DNA from: Evernia prunastri
Lineage: Eukaryota; Ascomycota; Lecanoromycetes; Lecanorales; Parmeliaceae
Assembly (NCBI GenBank): GCA_003184365.1
Contig: NKYR01000045.1
Location: forward strand, 226,337-290,336
Direction of reading: 5' to 3'
DNA: 64,000 nucleotides
This document shows positions 12,700 through 23,154 of the stretch, one piece after another (position 1 is the first letter of the stretch; the number at the start of each line of letters is the position of its first letter). The notes below the pieces were generated by a model. It ran no database searches. It saw only the letters and a program-made list of their open reading frames with translations, and had not been told where the DNA came from. The position numbers were made by a program, and so were the translations under genes.

Positions 12700-12835
12700 A
12701 TTTGCTAGAGACTGTAAGGGCTTGATTGGCTTATAGTGTCAAATAGGGTATTGCGCTTATGAAGCGCGATACCCCCGAGGTTTTGACCTTTTGGCCCAGT
12801 GGTAGACCATTCGCGCCCTGACAGAGACTCTTTAA
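12700..12835. other. Balanced-composition segment with hairpin and Pol III A-box-like word
   Basis: This segment stands out from the AT-rich surroundings. It contains a near-perfect hairpin at 12746-12774 (GGGTATTGCGCTT, loop ATG, AAGCGCGATACCC; one G-T pair) and, at 12792-12802, TGGCCCAGTGG, which matches the tRNA A-box consensus. No B-box follows, so it is not a tRNA gene. It may be a SINE remnant or part of another element. Confidence 0.35.
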
Positions 12836-13074
12836 AGCGCTCTAAATCAAGTTCGCAACTTAAAATTATCTCGTAGACTTTAAAGTCTTCTAAAATACTT
12901 TAAAGCTATTTACGATAGATTTTTAGAGATATTATATCGAAAAAAAATTATTTTTATATTCGAGAAAGATAATTTTAAATATTTAAATTTCGTGTTAAAA
13001 TCTTTAAAAATCTTTTATATTACGATCTTTAACTCTTTCGTATTAGAAACTTTATATAAACTTTTATTATTATA

Positions 13075-13391
13075 CGCATTATAAATTAATACTCGAATAT
13101 AATATCTTCGCGTAGAAATCGCTTTAATCGATGATTTTTTAAGATTATAAAATTAAGACGTTAAGTTTCGTAAAGATACACTCTTAGCGAATACGCTCGA
13201 GAGAGTATACGTTAAAAGAATATCACTTTTTTAAAAGACTTAATATCGAAATTGAATTTGAAGATATTAAAACGATATTTGAATATGAAAATTGCGAGTT
13301 TTCCTCGAGACTAGCTTCGAAGCTAGCTTCGAGAGCTCGACGTAAAGTCGGTAAAATTGGGTTTTTCAAGTGAACTCTCCGAATTGCCGAT
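13075..13391 (-). repeat. Dispersed repeat, right copy (inverted relative to 4341-4660)
   Basis: Read on the minus strand from 13391, it aligns with 4341 onward, sharing GATCGGCAATTCGGAG, CTCGAGGAAAACTCG and AAATCATCGATTA. Differences are mostly transitions. The two copies lie at the outer sides of the MSW1-containing segment. Confidence 0.7.
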
Positions 13392-13792
13392 CAAATTACG
13401 ATATTAAGATCTTAAAGAAGACTAAATATACTTTTTTATTTATAAAAATACTTTATACGCATATAGTAACTACTATTATCGTTATATTAAAATATGTTTA
13501 AATATAACGAGATTTTTCGATAACGAGTATCGTCTAATCTATATTATAGATAAAACTTCTATCTCAAGAATCGTTTCGATGTATAATATTTATATTAGAT
13601 AGTTAGTATACTAGTATTGTGTTTAGACAATTCTAATTTGATTGTTATATACAAAACAATACTTCTAGTAGAATACCAGAATCATTCCGAAAAACCCCTG
13701 CCGACCTTAAAGTATTTCTAGGCTCCCGGCGCCGGTCCGATCTCCGAAAGAAGGGTTTATGCATAACCTTTAACGCAGACCACCCCTCGCAC

Positions 13793-13828
13793 CGTACCTA
13801 TTCCGTACCTACCTACCTTAGGTACTGC
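13793..13828. promoter_or_regulatory. TACCTTAGGTA-type palindrome cluster
   Basis: Short TACCT/AGGTA words including the palindrome TACCTTAGGTA, just downstream of the minus-strand gene at 13893. Similar clusters occur at 15446-15492, 25771-25910, 50331-50382 and 51124-51163. Function unknown. Confidence 0.4.
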
Positions 13829-13892
13829 ATATTTACGACACGCAGAAGTGAAACGAATGTTACATGAGCGGCCTACCGCAACAGGCTGTCTT

Positions 13893-15112
13893 TCACCAGA
13901 TGAATTCAGCTTGGACTAACACAGGGTCATCACCCCGTGCTAACGGAATTGATCGCCGGTGCCACGCTCTTATGAACCTTCTTGCCTCGCTTTCGTTCAG
14001 GAATGACAAGACCCACCTGGAGAAAGCGTGACGCCGAGCACCTAATCCTGCGAGTTCTGCTGTTTCTGTGCCCGTCGAGTCCTCGAAGCCATCTGCTGCA
14101 ACTGATGAGGTGTCAAGTCTATCGATCGATACGTTCCATGCCAAACCCCGATCGCGTCCATCAGCGGCCACTGTGTGCTTGATCACAGAAGTGGGCAACT
14201 GCTGTCCGTCAACCGTGAATAGCACTGATCTCCCCATCTTGTTCGTCTCCCCTAAAAGCGGACGGTACCCGCGCTGATCTAAGACTTGCTTTATACCGGC
14301 AGAGTATGACGGAAAGAGTAGCTTAAGCTGGATTCTTTGAGATGGTGGGCAAAGAGAGTAGTCCTGTAACAATCTGTAGGCATCTTCACCCTCGATGAAC
14401 ACCCCTGGCTGTAACGGCAATGGTGACTCAATAGATGTTGGCGTATACGTTTTGGCAATCTGGTGCAGGCGGATGACATGGTTCTGATAGGTTCGAGCGT
14501 ACGCGGGGTTGGGGAACAGTATGAAGTAGCGACCTGCTAGCTCCAACGTGGTAGGGTCTCGCACAGGAACAACTACACATTGGATTAGTTCATGCGCATC
14601 CCATGTAAATAGTCTTCTCCGTTGAACCCACCTTTGAGGATATCGCCCGGACCAGTCCAATCGTCAATGTGTTGCCCCTTGGGTGCGATCCGCCGAAAAT
14701 CGCTTTCGATAAGTGACTTGCTACCCGTCTCGAGCGAGAGGACTGCGAGTTGCTGTTGCCGGAAAGCGTTTGCGGCTGCTAACTTTGTCACTCTTTGAGA
14801 TTGCGTTCTCTCGCGATCAGATTCGTGGTCGAACCCTTCTTGTGCATCGTCGACCTCGGGCAATGGTAAACGAGGCACGTTGTGAACATCATCGTAAAAG
14901 TTGGAATCTTGGCCACCATTCTTTTGGACTTCTTCCGGGAACAACTCTTCAAGCAATGATGGCTTTGGCGAAGGCAGAGATTGTGAGGCTTGAAATACCT
15001 TAAGGCTGCCTGGTCCCTTTCTTGATCGGTGTATAAGTCGGGAGTGGCATATGGAGCGCAATCCCCACCGAAGTCGTAGACAACGAGCCACAAAGGGAGT
15101 TGAAATTAGCAT
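13893..15112 (-). CDS. Conserved-type mitochondrial protein of unknown function
   Basis: Two exons, 15112-14632 and 14572-13893, joined across a 59-nt GT-AG intron (14573-14631), encode 386 residues. The N terminus is Arg-rich and low in acidic residues (RCLRLRWGLRSICHSRLIHRSRK), typical of a mitochondrial import signal. After a charged linker comes a compact segment (GPGDILKVVPVRDPTTLE, then GRYFILFPNPAYARTYQ) and a C-terminal segment (FLNESEARRFIRAWHRR). Each resembles the beta-alpha-beta arrangement of an RRM-like fold, but no RNP motif is evident. I do not recognise a named family. The start chosen is the first ATG giving the presequence. The splice join keeps a continuous frame and is well supported. 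Confidence 0.7.
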
Positions 15113-15445
15113 TCAAACTCGATTGAAGTCTCCGCGAACCACTACCTAGGTGTTCAAGTATCGTGGGTGTTTGCAGGGTATTAAAATCTAGCTCGAAGAA
15201 CCCTTCGGATTTCTTGTCATTCATAGACCCCCCCTGGTTGAGGTAGAATGGAAATTCTATATGAAACAACGATCATCTTATAGGGGCGATCTTAAACATC
15301 AGACATCCTAGAGGAAGCTGTATTCGCCCTATACAAGAGACCTCCGAGGATTGTCAATACAGTATCACCTTGTGGGCTAGTAGATACATCCTACCCCCGG
15401 ATCATACCTTCCGGGTGCTCTATCCGCGCGGTCTCGGGGTGCCTT

Positions 15446-15492
15446 ACCTCAAGTATCTTACCTACCTTAGGTACCTTGATTAGGTACCTTAG
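15446..15492. promoter_or_regulatory. TACCTTAGGTACC palindrome cluster
   Basis: TACCTTAGGTACC at 15463-15475 and TTAGGTACCTTA at 15480-15491, preceded by TTACCTCAAG. It lies in the 0.6-kb intergenic region upstream of the AFG2-like gene and of the divergent minus-strand gene, so it could act in a shared promoter. No known factor is assigned. Confidence 0.4.
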
Positions 15493-15717
15493 AAAGTCCC
15501 GGACAAGCCCTAGCCCTACTTTCGGAATCCAGCCCCAACTTTGTGTGTGGGGCACTATCCGAGGGAGTCTTGGCGTCCAGGACTTTCTACGCCTACCTAG
15601 CCCTACTCTACAAGTAGCTTCTGGTTGGTAATGTTACCTTATCCACTGGAGGGACTTGTAGCAACAATCATAACGCATCATATCTACTTTCAAGAACAGC
15701 TTCATTGTGAAGAAGAG

Positions 15718-18001
15718 ATGAGCGAGCCAAAGTACAGGGTGCGACCTTCTTCACGTGCAGATCCAAAGGATGTGTTTCGAGTCTTCCTATCGCCAGCACA
15801 ACTTGTTCTACACAAACTTCGTGCTGGCGAAGCGTGCCACATAGAGACCTTTCAAGGGTCGATCCGACCAGCTATTGTTTGGCCCGCAAGTGAAAAGATA
15901 AAGGACGATGTAGTGCAAACCTCGAAGGCTCTTCAAGTGCTCTACGGCTTGAAGCTGGATAGTCGAATCGCCGTCCGCCGAGGCGACATAGCAATAAAAG
16001 ATGCAGATGAAATTACGCTACGCGAACTTTCTCAAGACGAATCAGAATCAGCTCTCCCGACCCTTGACGAAGATGAACGCTTTTGTTGGGCGTGGCGAAT
16101 CAAGCATTATCTGCGCAAGACAGAGATACTGGCCCCAGGTATGATCTTTGACCGCGTGGAAGCCAACGACGAAAAAAGGTCTTTCCAGATACGAAGAATC
16201 AATTCGTCTACTGATCCAATACTCTATCGTGCGAGACAGAGCTGCACGGTTCATTTGAATGATGGCAAGTCTGAAAGAGCCAACAGTCTCGAAAGCAGTA
16301 AGAGCTTCCTTCTTGTTACTAGCCAAGGGATTGGCGGCTTAGACAGGCAAATCGAGCTCTTGAACGACGAGATTGTTGCGTACAGTGGAATACATAGAAG
16401 AGACACAAAGATGCCTCGTTTTTTTCAATCAACTCAAGGTGGCATTCTTCTTCATGGCGCTCAGGGTACCGGTAAAAGTTTGGTTCTCCGTAGGATCTGC
16501 GCGGCTGGTTGGCGCAGTGTGTTCCACATCGAGAATGCAATTGGCAGTCACCGTCTTGGCGTAACCGAGACTGCCATTCACCAAATCTTTACCGATGCAC
16601 TGGTCTGTCAACCTAGTGTTATCATTATCAATAATCTTGAGTCTATCGCTGGTAAACAAAGTTCAACGGACCTTGCGCGATCCGTGGATGTCGGGCATAT
16701 TTTATCTCGGGAGCTTGACCGAATCGACGGAACGCAGACTCTTGCTGTTGGAGCCACTCGCAGCCTGACAGAAATCGACCAGGATCTAAGACGTGCAGGG
16801 CGACTTGAGTTCGAGATTGAGATACCCATCCCAGACTCAAAATCGCGTGCAGAGATACTAAAAGTCCTGTGTGATTTACCGAAAGACAACGCTCATTCAA
16901 CTTTGGACAAAGTGGCTGCACGTACACACGGATTTGTCGGAGCAGACCTTCGCAAATTGCTCCGCCAAGCAGTGAAGAAGACAATAGCTCAAAACAGAGC
17001 ATCCGAGTCAAGGATCGGAGACTCTGACTGTCATCCAACCGAGCCAATAGCCTTGCTTGACAGCATGGAGGACGCTTTTAACAGCGCCTTGCGAAATATT
17101 CGGCCAACAGCTATGCAAGAAATCTTTTTAGAGACACCAGAAACCAAGTGGAGTGATATTGGAGGGCAACACGAGGTGAAGAAGCGTCTTGAACAGGCAG
17201 TGGTGTGGCCTTTAAAGGTAGATCGGTTGTTGCATCATCAAATCCTCCCAGCAATAATCGCTAATGGGTTCACAGTACCCCGATGAAATGAAGCAGCTTG
17301 GACTCATTCCGAAGAAGGGACTCCTGTTATATGGGCCCCCGGGATGCTCAAAAACCATGATTGCAAGGGCGACTGCCACAGAGTCAGGTCTGAATTTCAT
17401 TGCGGTTAAAGGCGCTGAATTGTTGAACATGTATGTCGGTGAGTCTGAGCGTGCAGTGCGTGAAATCTTCAGTAAAGCTCGTGCTGCTAGTCCCAGCATG
17501 ATCTTTTTTGACGAAATCGATGCCGTGGGAGCTGCTAGGCTCAACAGCGAACAAGGCGGCATTCATACCGTTACTACGCTGCTGAACGAGCTCGATGGCA
17601 TTGCGGAACTAAAAGGCGTATTCGTCCTTGCAGCAACGAACAAACCAGAAATCCTCGATCCAGCTCTCATCCGTGCTGGTAGGCTTTCCGAGGCGCTCTA
17701 CGTAGGACCACCAGAAATGGAGGCCAGGCAGGACATTCTGCAGGCGCAGATGCGTTGTATGAATTTCTCAGATGATGTCGAGTTAGTGGCATTGTCAGAA
17801 GTAACGGAGGGCTTTTCTGGGGCAGAGTTAGTAAACATTTGCCAGCAAGCCGGGTACGAGGCTTTTGAGGAGCAGGTACAATTGAAAACAATGCGTGGAA
17901 TCAGCCAGAAGCACTTCAGTACTGTCTTGGCTAGAGCAAAGCGATCTGTCACTCCAGAAATGATAAAAAAGTACGAGGCGTGGGGAGCAGGGGAGTATTG
18001 A
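15718..18001 (+). CDS. AFG2: AFG2/DRG1-like type II AAA ATPase
   Basis: Probable 60S ribosome-maturation ATPase of the Afg2/Drg1 (SPATA5) family, which releases Rlp24 from cytoplasmic pre-60S particles. Exons 15718-17217 and 17276-18001 (58-nt intron, branch GCTAATG) encode 741 residues: N domain, D1 and D2 AAA modules. D2 has GPPGCSKT (about residue 520), the unusual P-loop typical of this family, and an intact FFDEID Walker B; the segment KYPDEMKQLGL precedes it. D1 keeps a P-loop (GAQGTGKS, residue 247), but its Walker B reads IIINNLE, with Asn at 305-306 in place of the acidic pair. An in-frame ATG also exists at 15625; 15718 (MSEPKYR) was chosen as the more natural N terminus. Family assignment is firm; loss of D1 hydrolysis is inference. 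Confidence 0.88.
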
Positions 18002-19081
18002 GGTGGAAGTCTTTGGATGAGAAACCCAAAAGGTAGTTCGTGTGGGTCGAACTCTCCTTCGAAGCCTGTCCTCAACATTGCGATGATTGTGTTCTGCCAT
18101 CTAGTTCAATTTGATTTCGCCGTGGCTGCCCTCACTTCTTTCGCCGAGCTGGCAGAGCATAAGTCGTATAGGTATGCTGATATTGACTTGAAGCCAGGAT
18201 GCTCGCTAAAAGAACATGGGGTTTTTCTTGGGAAGCTGAAACTTTTCGGACAAGATAAAGGAGAAACCGCTACACAATTGTACCAGGGCCATTAGGAATC
18301 GAACCTAATACGAATTAAATACTTCTGACCACATAGAGAGAACTACTCTGTCGATAATTTCGTTCTCTAATAGATCTAATGAAGTTGACCCGCCGCTGCA
18401 GAGAAATCAGATAGATTTTCTGATTTGTAAGGTAGGATAATCTAGATGAAAGGAAATGTACTTCAGTCTTACACACATGCCAAGAACTTTTGCTAAATAT
18501 AAAAAGCAAGGATCATGATTGTGATCTCGAGCTTGCGGGAAGAGCCTCGGAGGGACCCTCGGAGGAAAGAAGGTTCGGAGGTTCTCCCTTTGATATAATC
18601 AATCAAATTTCAATCATTGATCACGCGGGGGTTCTCTCAAGGTTCTCCGAGAGCTGATGTCGAAGAGACTGCCAAAGTAAGCGCGAAAGTCTTATATCTG
18701 ACATGTCGAGCTTCTCAGAAGAACCTCGGCGAGCCCCCGATGGCTGGGATGGGTGTAAGGGTCTCTTTTAGTAATATTCAGTCCAATGAACGATGATAGT
18801 GGTACTCTCGGTTTCTCACAGTAGCACATTCCATCTTTTAATTAAACCTTCTTATATATATACTTCGTATCATCTTAAAGAATGATCAATTGCGATTGAA
18901 GTATTCGCAAACTAGGTTCATGACTTTCGGCAACTTTCAGATGCCGCCAAAAATCGGACACTAGTAGCCCTACTTACCTACCCGAAATTTTACACATGGC
19001 GCTGTTACTGAAGGACTTCTGAATACACTGTAACTTTGAACCAATCTAGGAAGTTCAACGTTCCAGCCAGCTCTGCTCAAC
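18002..19081. other. Intergenic region, no gene seen
   Basis: No supported coding region. 18292-18308 is a perfect tRNA T-arm in reverse complement, with the B-box GGTTCGATTCC (18295-18305 on the minus strand), but no matching acceptor or A-box was found. From 18530 to 18760 there are repeated GGTTCTCC and CCTCGGAGG words of unknown meaning. 18840-18870 is AT-rich. Confidence 0.5.
18292..18308 (-). other. Solo tRNA T-arm / Pol III B-box relic
   Basis: On the minus strand TTAGG-TTCGATT-CCTAA forms a 5-bp stem with a 7-base loop, and GGTTCGATTCC matches the B-box consensus. The expected 5' acceptor partner and an A-box are missing, so it is a tRNA fragment, a SINE relic or chance. Confidence 0.3.
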
Positions 19082-20201
19082 ATGAATTCCTTGTCTCCTG
19101 AAAGAGGCAGGACGCGCTCACGCCAGCAAACGTCCGCATTCGCCAAGTCCCAAACACCTTCCAGAATGAGATCTGCGCCTCGCCGAACCATCTCACCTCG
19201 CTCTGAATCAAGGTCAAGAACGCACAGCCGATCACCTTCAGCCCATGGCGCTAGACGAAACGGCGTCACAAATGAGAAGAAACACAGCAGAAGCCCAACA
19301 AGAAGTGCATCGAGAAGCAAGAGCGGAGGCCGAGCTGGACGACGATATAGAGGCCGCAGCTACACCCGATCTTTAAGTCGTGGCTCCCCACTACCCAAAA
19401 GCTCAAAGGTACCGATCGCAATCGTGGTCACCTCTTATCCGTAAAGCTAACAATGCATAGATTGTTGTTGAGAAGCTTACGAAAAACGTCCATGAAGGCC
19501 ATCTAAGAGAGATATTTGGCGCATATGGCTCCATCCGGGAGCTAGACCTACCTATGAATAGACAATGTCAGTCTGCTTTGATCCCCTACGAAAATTGGAA
19601 GCTGAAGGTCTTAGTTATGACCAACCGTGGCACCGCTTACATTGTATACACGGACACCCCAGATGCGGAAGCTGCTATTGCTCATATGCATGAGGCCCAG
19701 CTAGATGGCGCGATTATCAGTGTCTCGATCGTTCTTCCTCGCCGCAAATTCTCACGGTCGCCTCCACCCCGTAGAGGTGTTCCTCCTTATGATCGCTTCG
19801 AAGCACGCGCACCTCCACCCGGCAGCTATCGAGGAGGACCCCCCCCACCTCATTATGGACCCTATGGTGGTTCAAGATATCGCTCTCCGCCACTCCCAAG
19901 AAGAGGTTCACCGCCAAGGAGGTATGGCGGTCGCCCAGCACCGAGAGAACGCGATGTAGACACCTACCGACCGCGTTCAAATTCCCGTTCGAGATCACCG
20001 AGAACGCGGTCACGGTCCTATTCCTCCAGATCGAGGACTCGATCTCCTCCACGTAGGAACCGGAACTATGGACGTCGAGACAGTTCACCGCCACCGAGAG
20101 GGGGGAGGAGGAGAAGGAGTCCTAGCTACTCCAGCTTTTCCAGCTACAGCGATCGAAGCCGTAGCAGGAGTCGAGTTCGATATGGTCGCGGGCGAGGTTA
20201 G
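19082..20201 (+). CDS. RNPS1-like SR protein, RNA-binding
   Basis: Three exons (19082-19408, 19461-19566, 19615-20201; introns 52 and 48 nt, both GT-AG, the first with branch GCTAAC) give 339 residues. Residues 1-109 are an RS-rich domain. A single RRM follows, with RNP2 IVVEKL at its start and RNP1 RGTAYIVY after the second intron. Then comes a Pro/Gly/Arg region (YRGGPPPPHYGPYGGSRY) and a C-terminal RS domain ending RSRVRYGRGRG. The order RS-RRM-RS is that of RNPS1, a splicing activator and exon-junction-complex partner; the RRM has the conserved NRGTAYI segment of that family. It acts in the nucleus on pre-mRNA. Another small SR protein is possible, but the RRM wording favours RNPS1. Confidence 0.82.
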
Positions 20202-21095
20202 TGTGTACGTCTTGAGTCCCTTGTTTGGGTCAAGCACGGTGAGTCAAAAGGACATCACCAAGACGTTTTCCAGGTGCACGACCGGTAATATCTAAGGTTT
20301 AGTTCCTTGGTGGTTGAGCATATTGAGCGTGAAGCTGCACCAGGCCAGGATCTTCTCAGAGGCCCATGCACTCTGCACTGAAGGACTGGACTGTCTGTCG
20401 CAGAGATCAACCCAAGAAATACCTCTTGTGATCTTATATCCGAAAATAAAGGGCAAGCCGTCTGAAGAAGTGGCAATCCCGAGGGCTCCCAACTTTTGAA
20501 TTTGAACCCTCTTGTGCGTACTATCCAGTATTAAAGAATACAATGCAAAGTCTATGCCATTGAGAAATCTGACCCTTATGGACTCAAATTGACGAGATCC
20601 CAGGGTTTCATTCTGCTAGAACTATCGGTCTTTCCCGCAGCGCGCTATCTCCAAGCTGAGCATCCTACTCTACTGGTATAGCGTATACTTTACACGCTCT
20701 GTGAAAAATTATCTTACAAAAAACGCTATTGCTGGCCATCAAATTCCAGAACAGAGACAGTGATGACGTTAGCTACCTTGCTTATGTACGTCTTATTGCC
20801 GTCTGCGCACACTTAAGATGCTTGCAGGTCAGCTTAAAACCTCATTTCTGTAGAGTAGGAGCGGAAAATTTGACAACGTGCAATGCCCAAGGATCTCTGT
20901 CGTTCAACACATACAAGCAGACAACAACAATGAACTCGTTGCCTAATATTCTGGGGAATATCTGTCATTGTAGAGTAGAAACCAATCCAGAGCCAAACCT
21001 TTACGCCGTGCAACGAAGTCTGCACAAGATATTAAAAGCTCTCGTAGAAAAACGTGACACTGAACACCAGCGCCAGCTCCCCCGCCCCTCCGATT
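20202..21095. other. Convergent intergenic region, no gene seen
   Basis: Lies between the 3' ends of the RNPS1-like gene (+) and SEC4 (-). Open frames here are short, lack family resemblance and have no splice support. It probably consists of the two 3' UTRs and terminators. Confidence 0.55.
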
Positions 21096-21831
21096 TCAGC
21101 AGCATTTCCCACCCATCGAGCTCATGCTGTTATTCTGATCCGACACAATGACACCTTGTGCAGGAGCCTGATCCGTTTTCGAAGTATCGATAATCCTCTT
21201 CTTGATGTCCGCGGCGAGGCTGTAGAAAGCCTTCTCCACATTGATATTGCTCTTTGCTGAAACCTCCATAAATGGTATGCCCAGCTCATCTGCTAATTGC
21301 TGTCCTCTTTCTACCGACACTACCCTCTTCTCTTCCCAATCACACTTGTTCCCAATCAAGATCTTGTTAACACCCTCAGTCGCGTGTTGCTCGACATTAG
21401 AAAACCAGGTCCGGATGTCTGACCGTTGTATCAGCTTGCTTTTCTAAATGTGGATCAGAAATTCCTACTATTGAATGACCGCTCATCAGTGACGTCGTAC
21501 ACCAGCAAAATGCCCATTGCACCTCTATAGTATGCTGTTGTGATGGTCCTAAACCTTTCCTGCCCCGCGGTGTCCCATATCTGTAGTTTTACCCTCTTGC
21601 CGTCCAACTCAATTGTCCGAATCTTGAAGTCGATTCCTATGGTAGTGATGAAGGATGGTGTGAAAGAATCTTCGCTGAATCGGAGGAGACAGCATGATTT
21701 TCCAACGCCCGAGTCTCCAATGAGAAGGAGCTTGATCTGATGGCTTTCAGTGCTGGGCCTTGCTTGGGTCTCGAACATGGGATTGACGCCAGCTGACTTA
21801 CAAGAAAGTCGTAATTACGAGTACCGGCCAT
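21096..21831 (-). CDS. SEC4: Rab GTPase SEC4/RAB8 (SrgA-like)
   Basis: Small GTPase that drives post-Golgi vesicles to the plasma membrane with the exocyst, important for hyphal tip growth. Three exons on the minus strand (21831-21802, 21736-21469, 21418-21096) give 206 residues, the usual length. The first exon encodes only MAGTRNYDFL; it is separated by a 65-nt intron from IKLLLIGDSGVGKS, the P-loop (residues 17-24). Switch II reads WDTAGQERF, the guanine-specificity motif is GNKCD and the SAK motif is present. The C terminus GGKCC is a double-geranylgeranylation signal. The short first exon is easily missed: an in-frame ATG at 21778 gives a false N terminus. Assignment to the Sec4/Rab8 group rests on the near-invariant effector region TTIGIDFKIRTIELDGKR. 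Confidence 0.95.
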
Positions 21832-23154
21832 GCTTTTGCCGGTGATGAAAGAGCTGGGGAATATGTATGCTTGAGGAAGCTCTACCTCGTGCGAAAGCGA
21901 CAAGCGTACAGTGCTGGTAGACCAAGATTCCCTATTCGCAGCGTACTCGACAGTAGTTTCTTTTAAAGTTTCTATCGCACTCAACGTATGAATAGCAGAG
22001 TGATAGATGGGTTTACTAACTTTCTCGTCGTCATTTGTAGGTATTTGATACGTATTTGATACTAACGTTTCGCGACTAAGTGTAATTTAAAAATCGGAAT
22101 TGTACATGAGTCCATACAACACGAAGCCTGTGACGAGGTATGTTTAACCCTTTCACCTTTGCATCACCACCACTATCGTCAAACCAAAGAACCCCTTAAG
22201 CCACCTTTACCATCTCTTTCGATTACAATCTTGGTGTATCCCGCATAGATGACTCGATTCCAGACTGACATATGGATGACAGCCTGAAGAACCTCTTGAG
22301 CCAGCTTCTGAGATCTTGCGCCCGTCATTCCCACCTCCAACTGCTTCAAGTCTAACGGTCCATACTTTCTTTATCCAATTCTTTCGGGCTCTAGATCATA
22401 AGCGTACTCTTCTACAAGGATAGCTCTCTATAAACTATCAGAAAAGAGATTTCTTGATAAACTCGGATATGAAGGATAGACAATCCATGATGTCTTAAAG
22501 AAGTAAATATGGCTATATAAGTTTATCTTTTGTGTTCAATATTTAAGGCGAGTTTATTGAAATTGATTTACACTATAGGAAAGCGGTCTTTGGTCCGAGC
22601 TTAAAGTGGCTGAAGCAACACTTGTTTTCACCGGTATACTTTATTCGAAGGACTTTCTCGAGTTTTGGTGGCAGAAAGAGTTCAGAACCTTCATCTTCCC
22701 TATCATCTGTACAATTGTTATCATTCTTTTCGCTATGCTCAACTTGTCCTGCAGAAGTCAAGTAGCTATCGACGTTAGAAGGATATCAGGAGGATTTAAG
22801 ATCAGACATCGAAGGAGGCAGTAGCATCAGATTCCGGCGTCAATTCAATCACGATATAGATCAATGGTGTGATATTTGCTGGCTCAAAATAGATGAGTGC
22901 CTCGGTCTGAATCGTGTTGATAAGACTCATCTCAAAACTTCATAAATTCACGCTCTTCCATAACATCATCGAGTAGAGATAGGTCGATAGTCAATAGTCA
23001 CTTTGGTGACCAGCGCATCTTCGAACTTGGATGTCGTCGTCTCATTTCCCCGTCTAAAAGCATCGTATTGCCTTGAAGTAGCTCAGAGCATAGACAGCTA
23101 TAAGATCTCGAGCACAAGCTATGTTTTGATCAACGCTCATGCACTGTAACCTCA
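21832..23154. other. Intergenic region, no gene seen
   Basis: Holds the SEC4 upstream region and the NCA2 3' flank. A hydrophobic reading frame near 22606-22824 lacks an ATG start and family resemblance and is not called. Nothing else supported. Confidence 0.5.

Larger units (their letters stand above)
8640..13680. repeat. AT-rich, RIP-like degenerate repeat block (right)
   Basis: Strongly AT-rich sequence without genes, similar in texture to 1-6216. It contains a better-preserved LINE fragment (9363-10758), a short balanced-composition segment (12700-12835) and, near its right edge, the inverted partner of the repeat at 4341-4660. The better preservation of the LINE suggests it inserted later into already decayed DNA. 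Confidence 0.8.

Noticed and set aside
17218..17275. AFG2-like gene appearing as two separate genes because of a frame break
   Set aside because: A canonical 58-nt intron joins the two frames exactly at the point where the family continues.
18292..18360. A complete tRNA gene on the minus strand
   Set aside because: Only the T-arm is present; no acceptor pairing, anticodon arm or A-box.
22606..22824. Hydrophobic open frame that could be a small membrane protein
   Set aside because: No ATG start, no family resemblance, and it lies in a long intergenic stretch.
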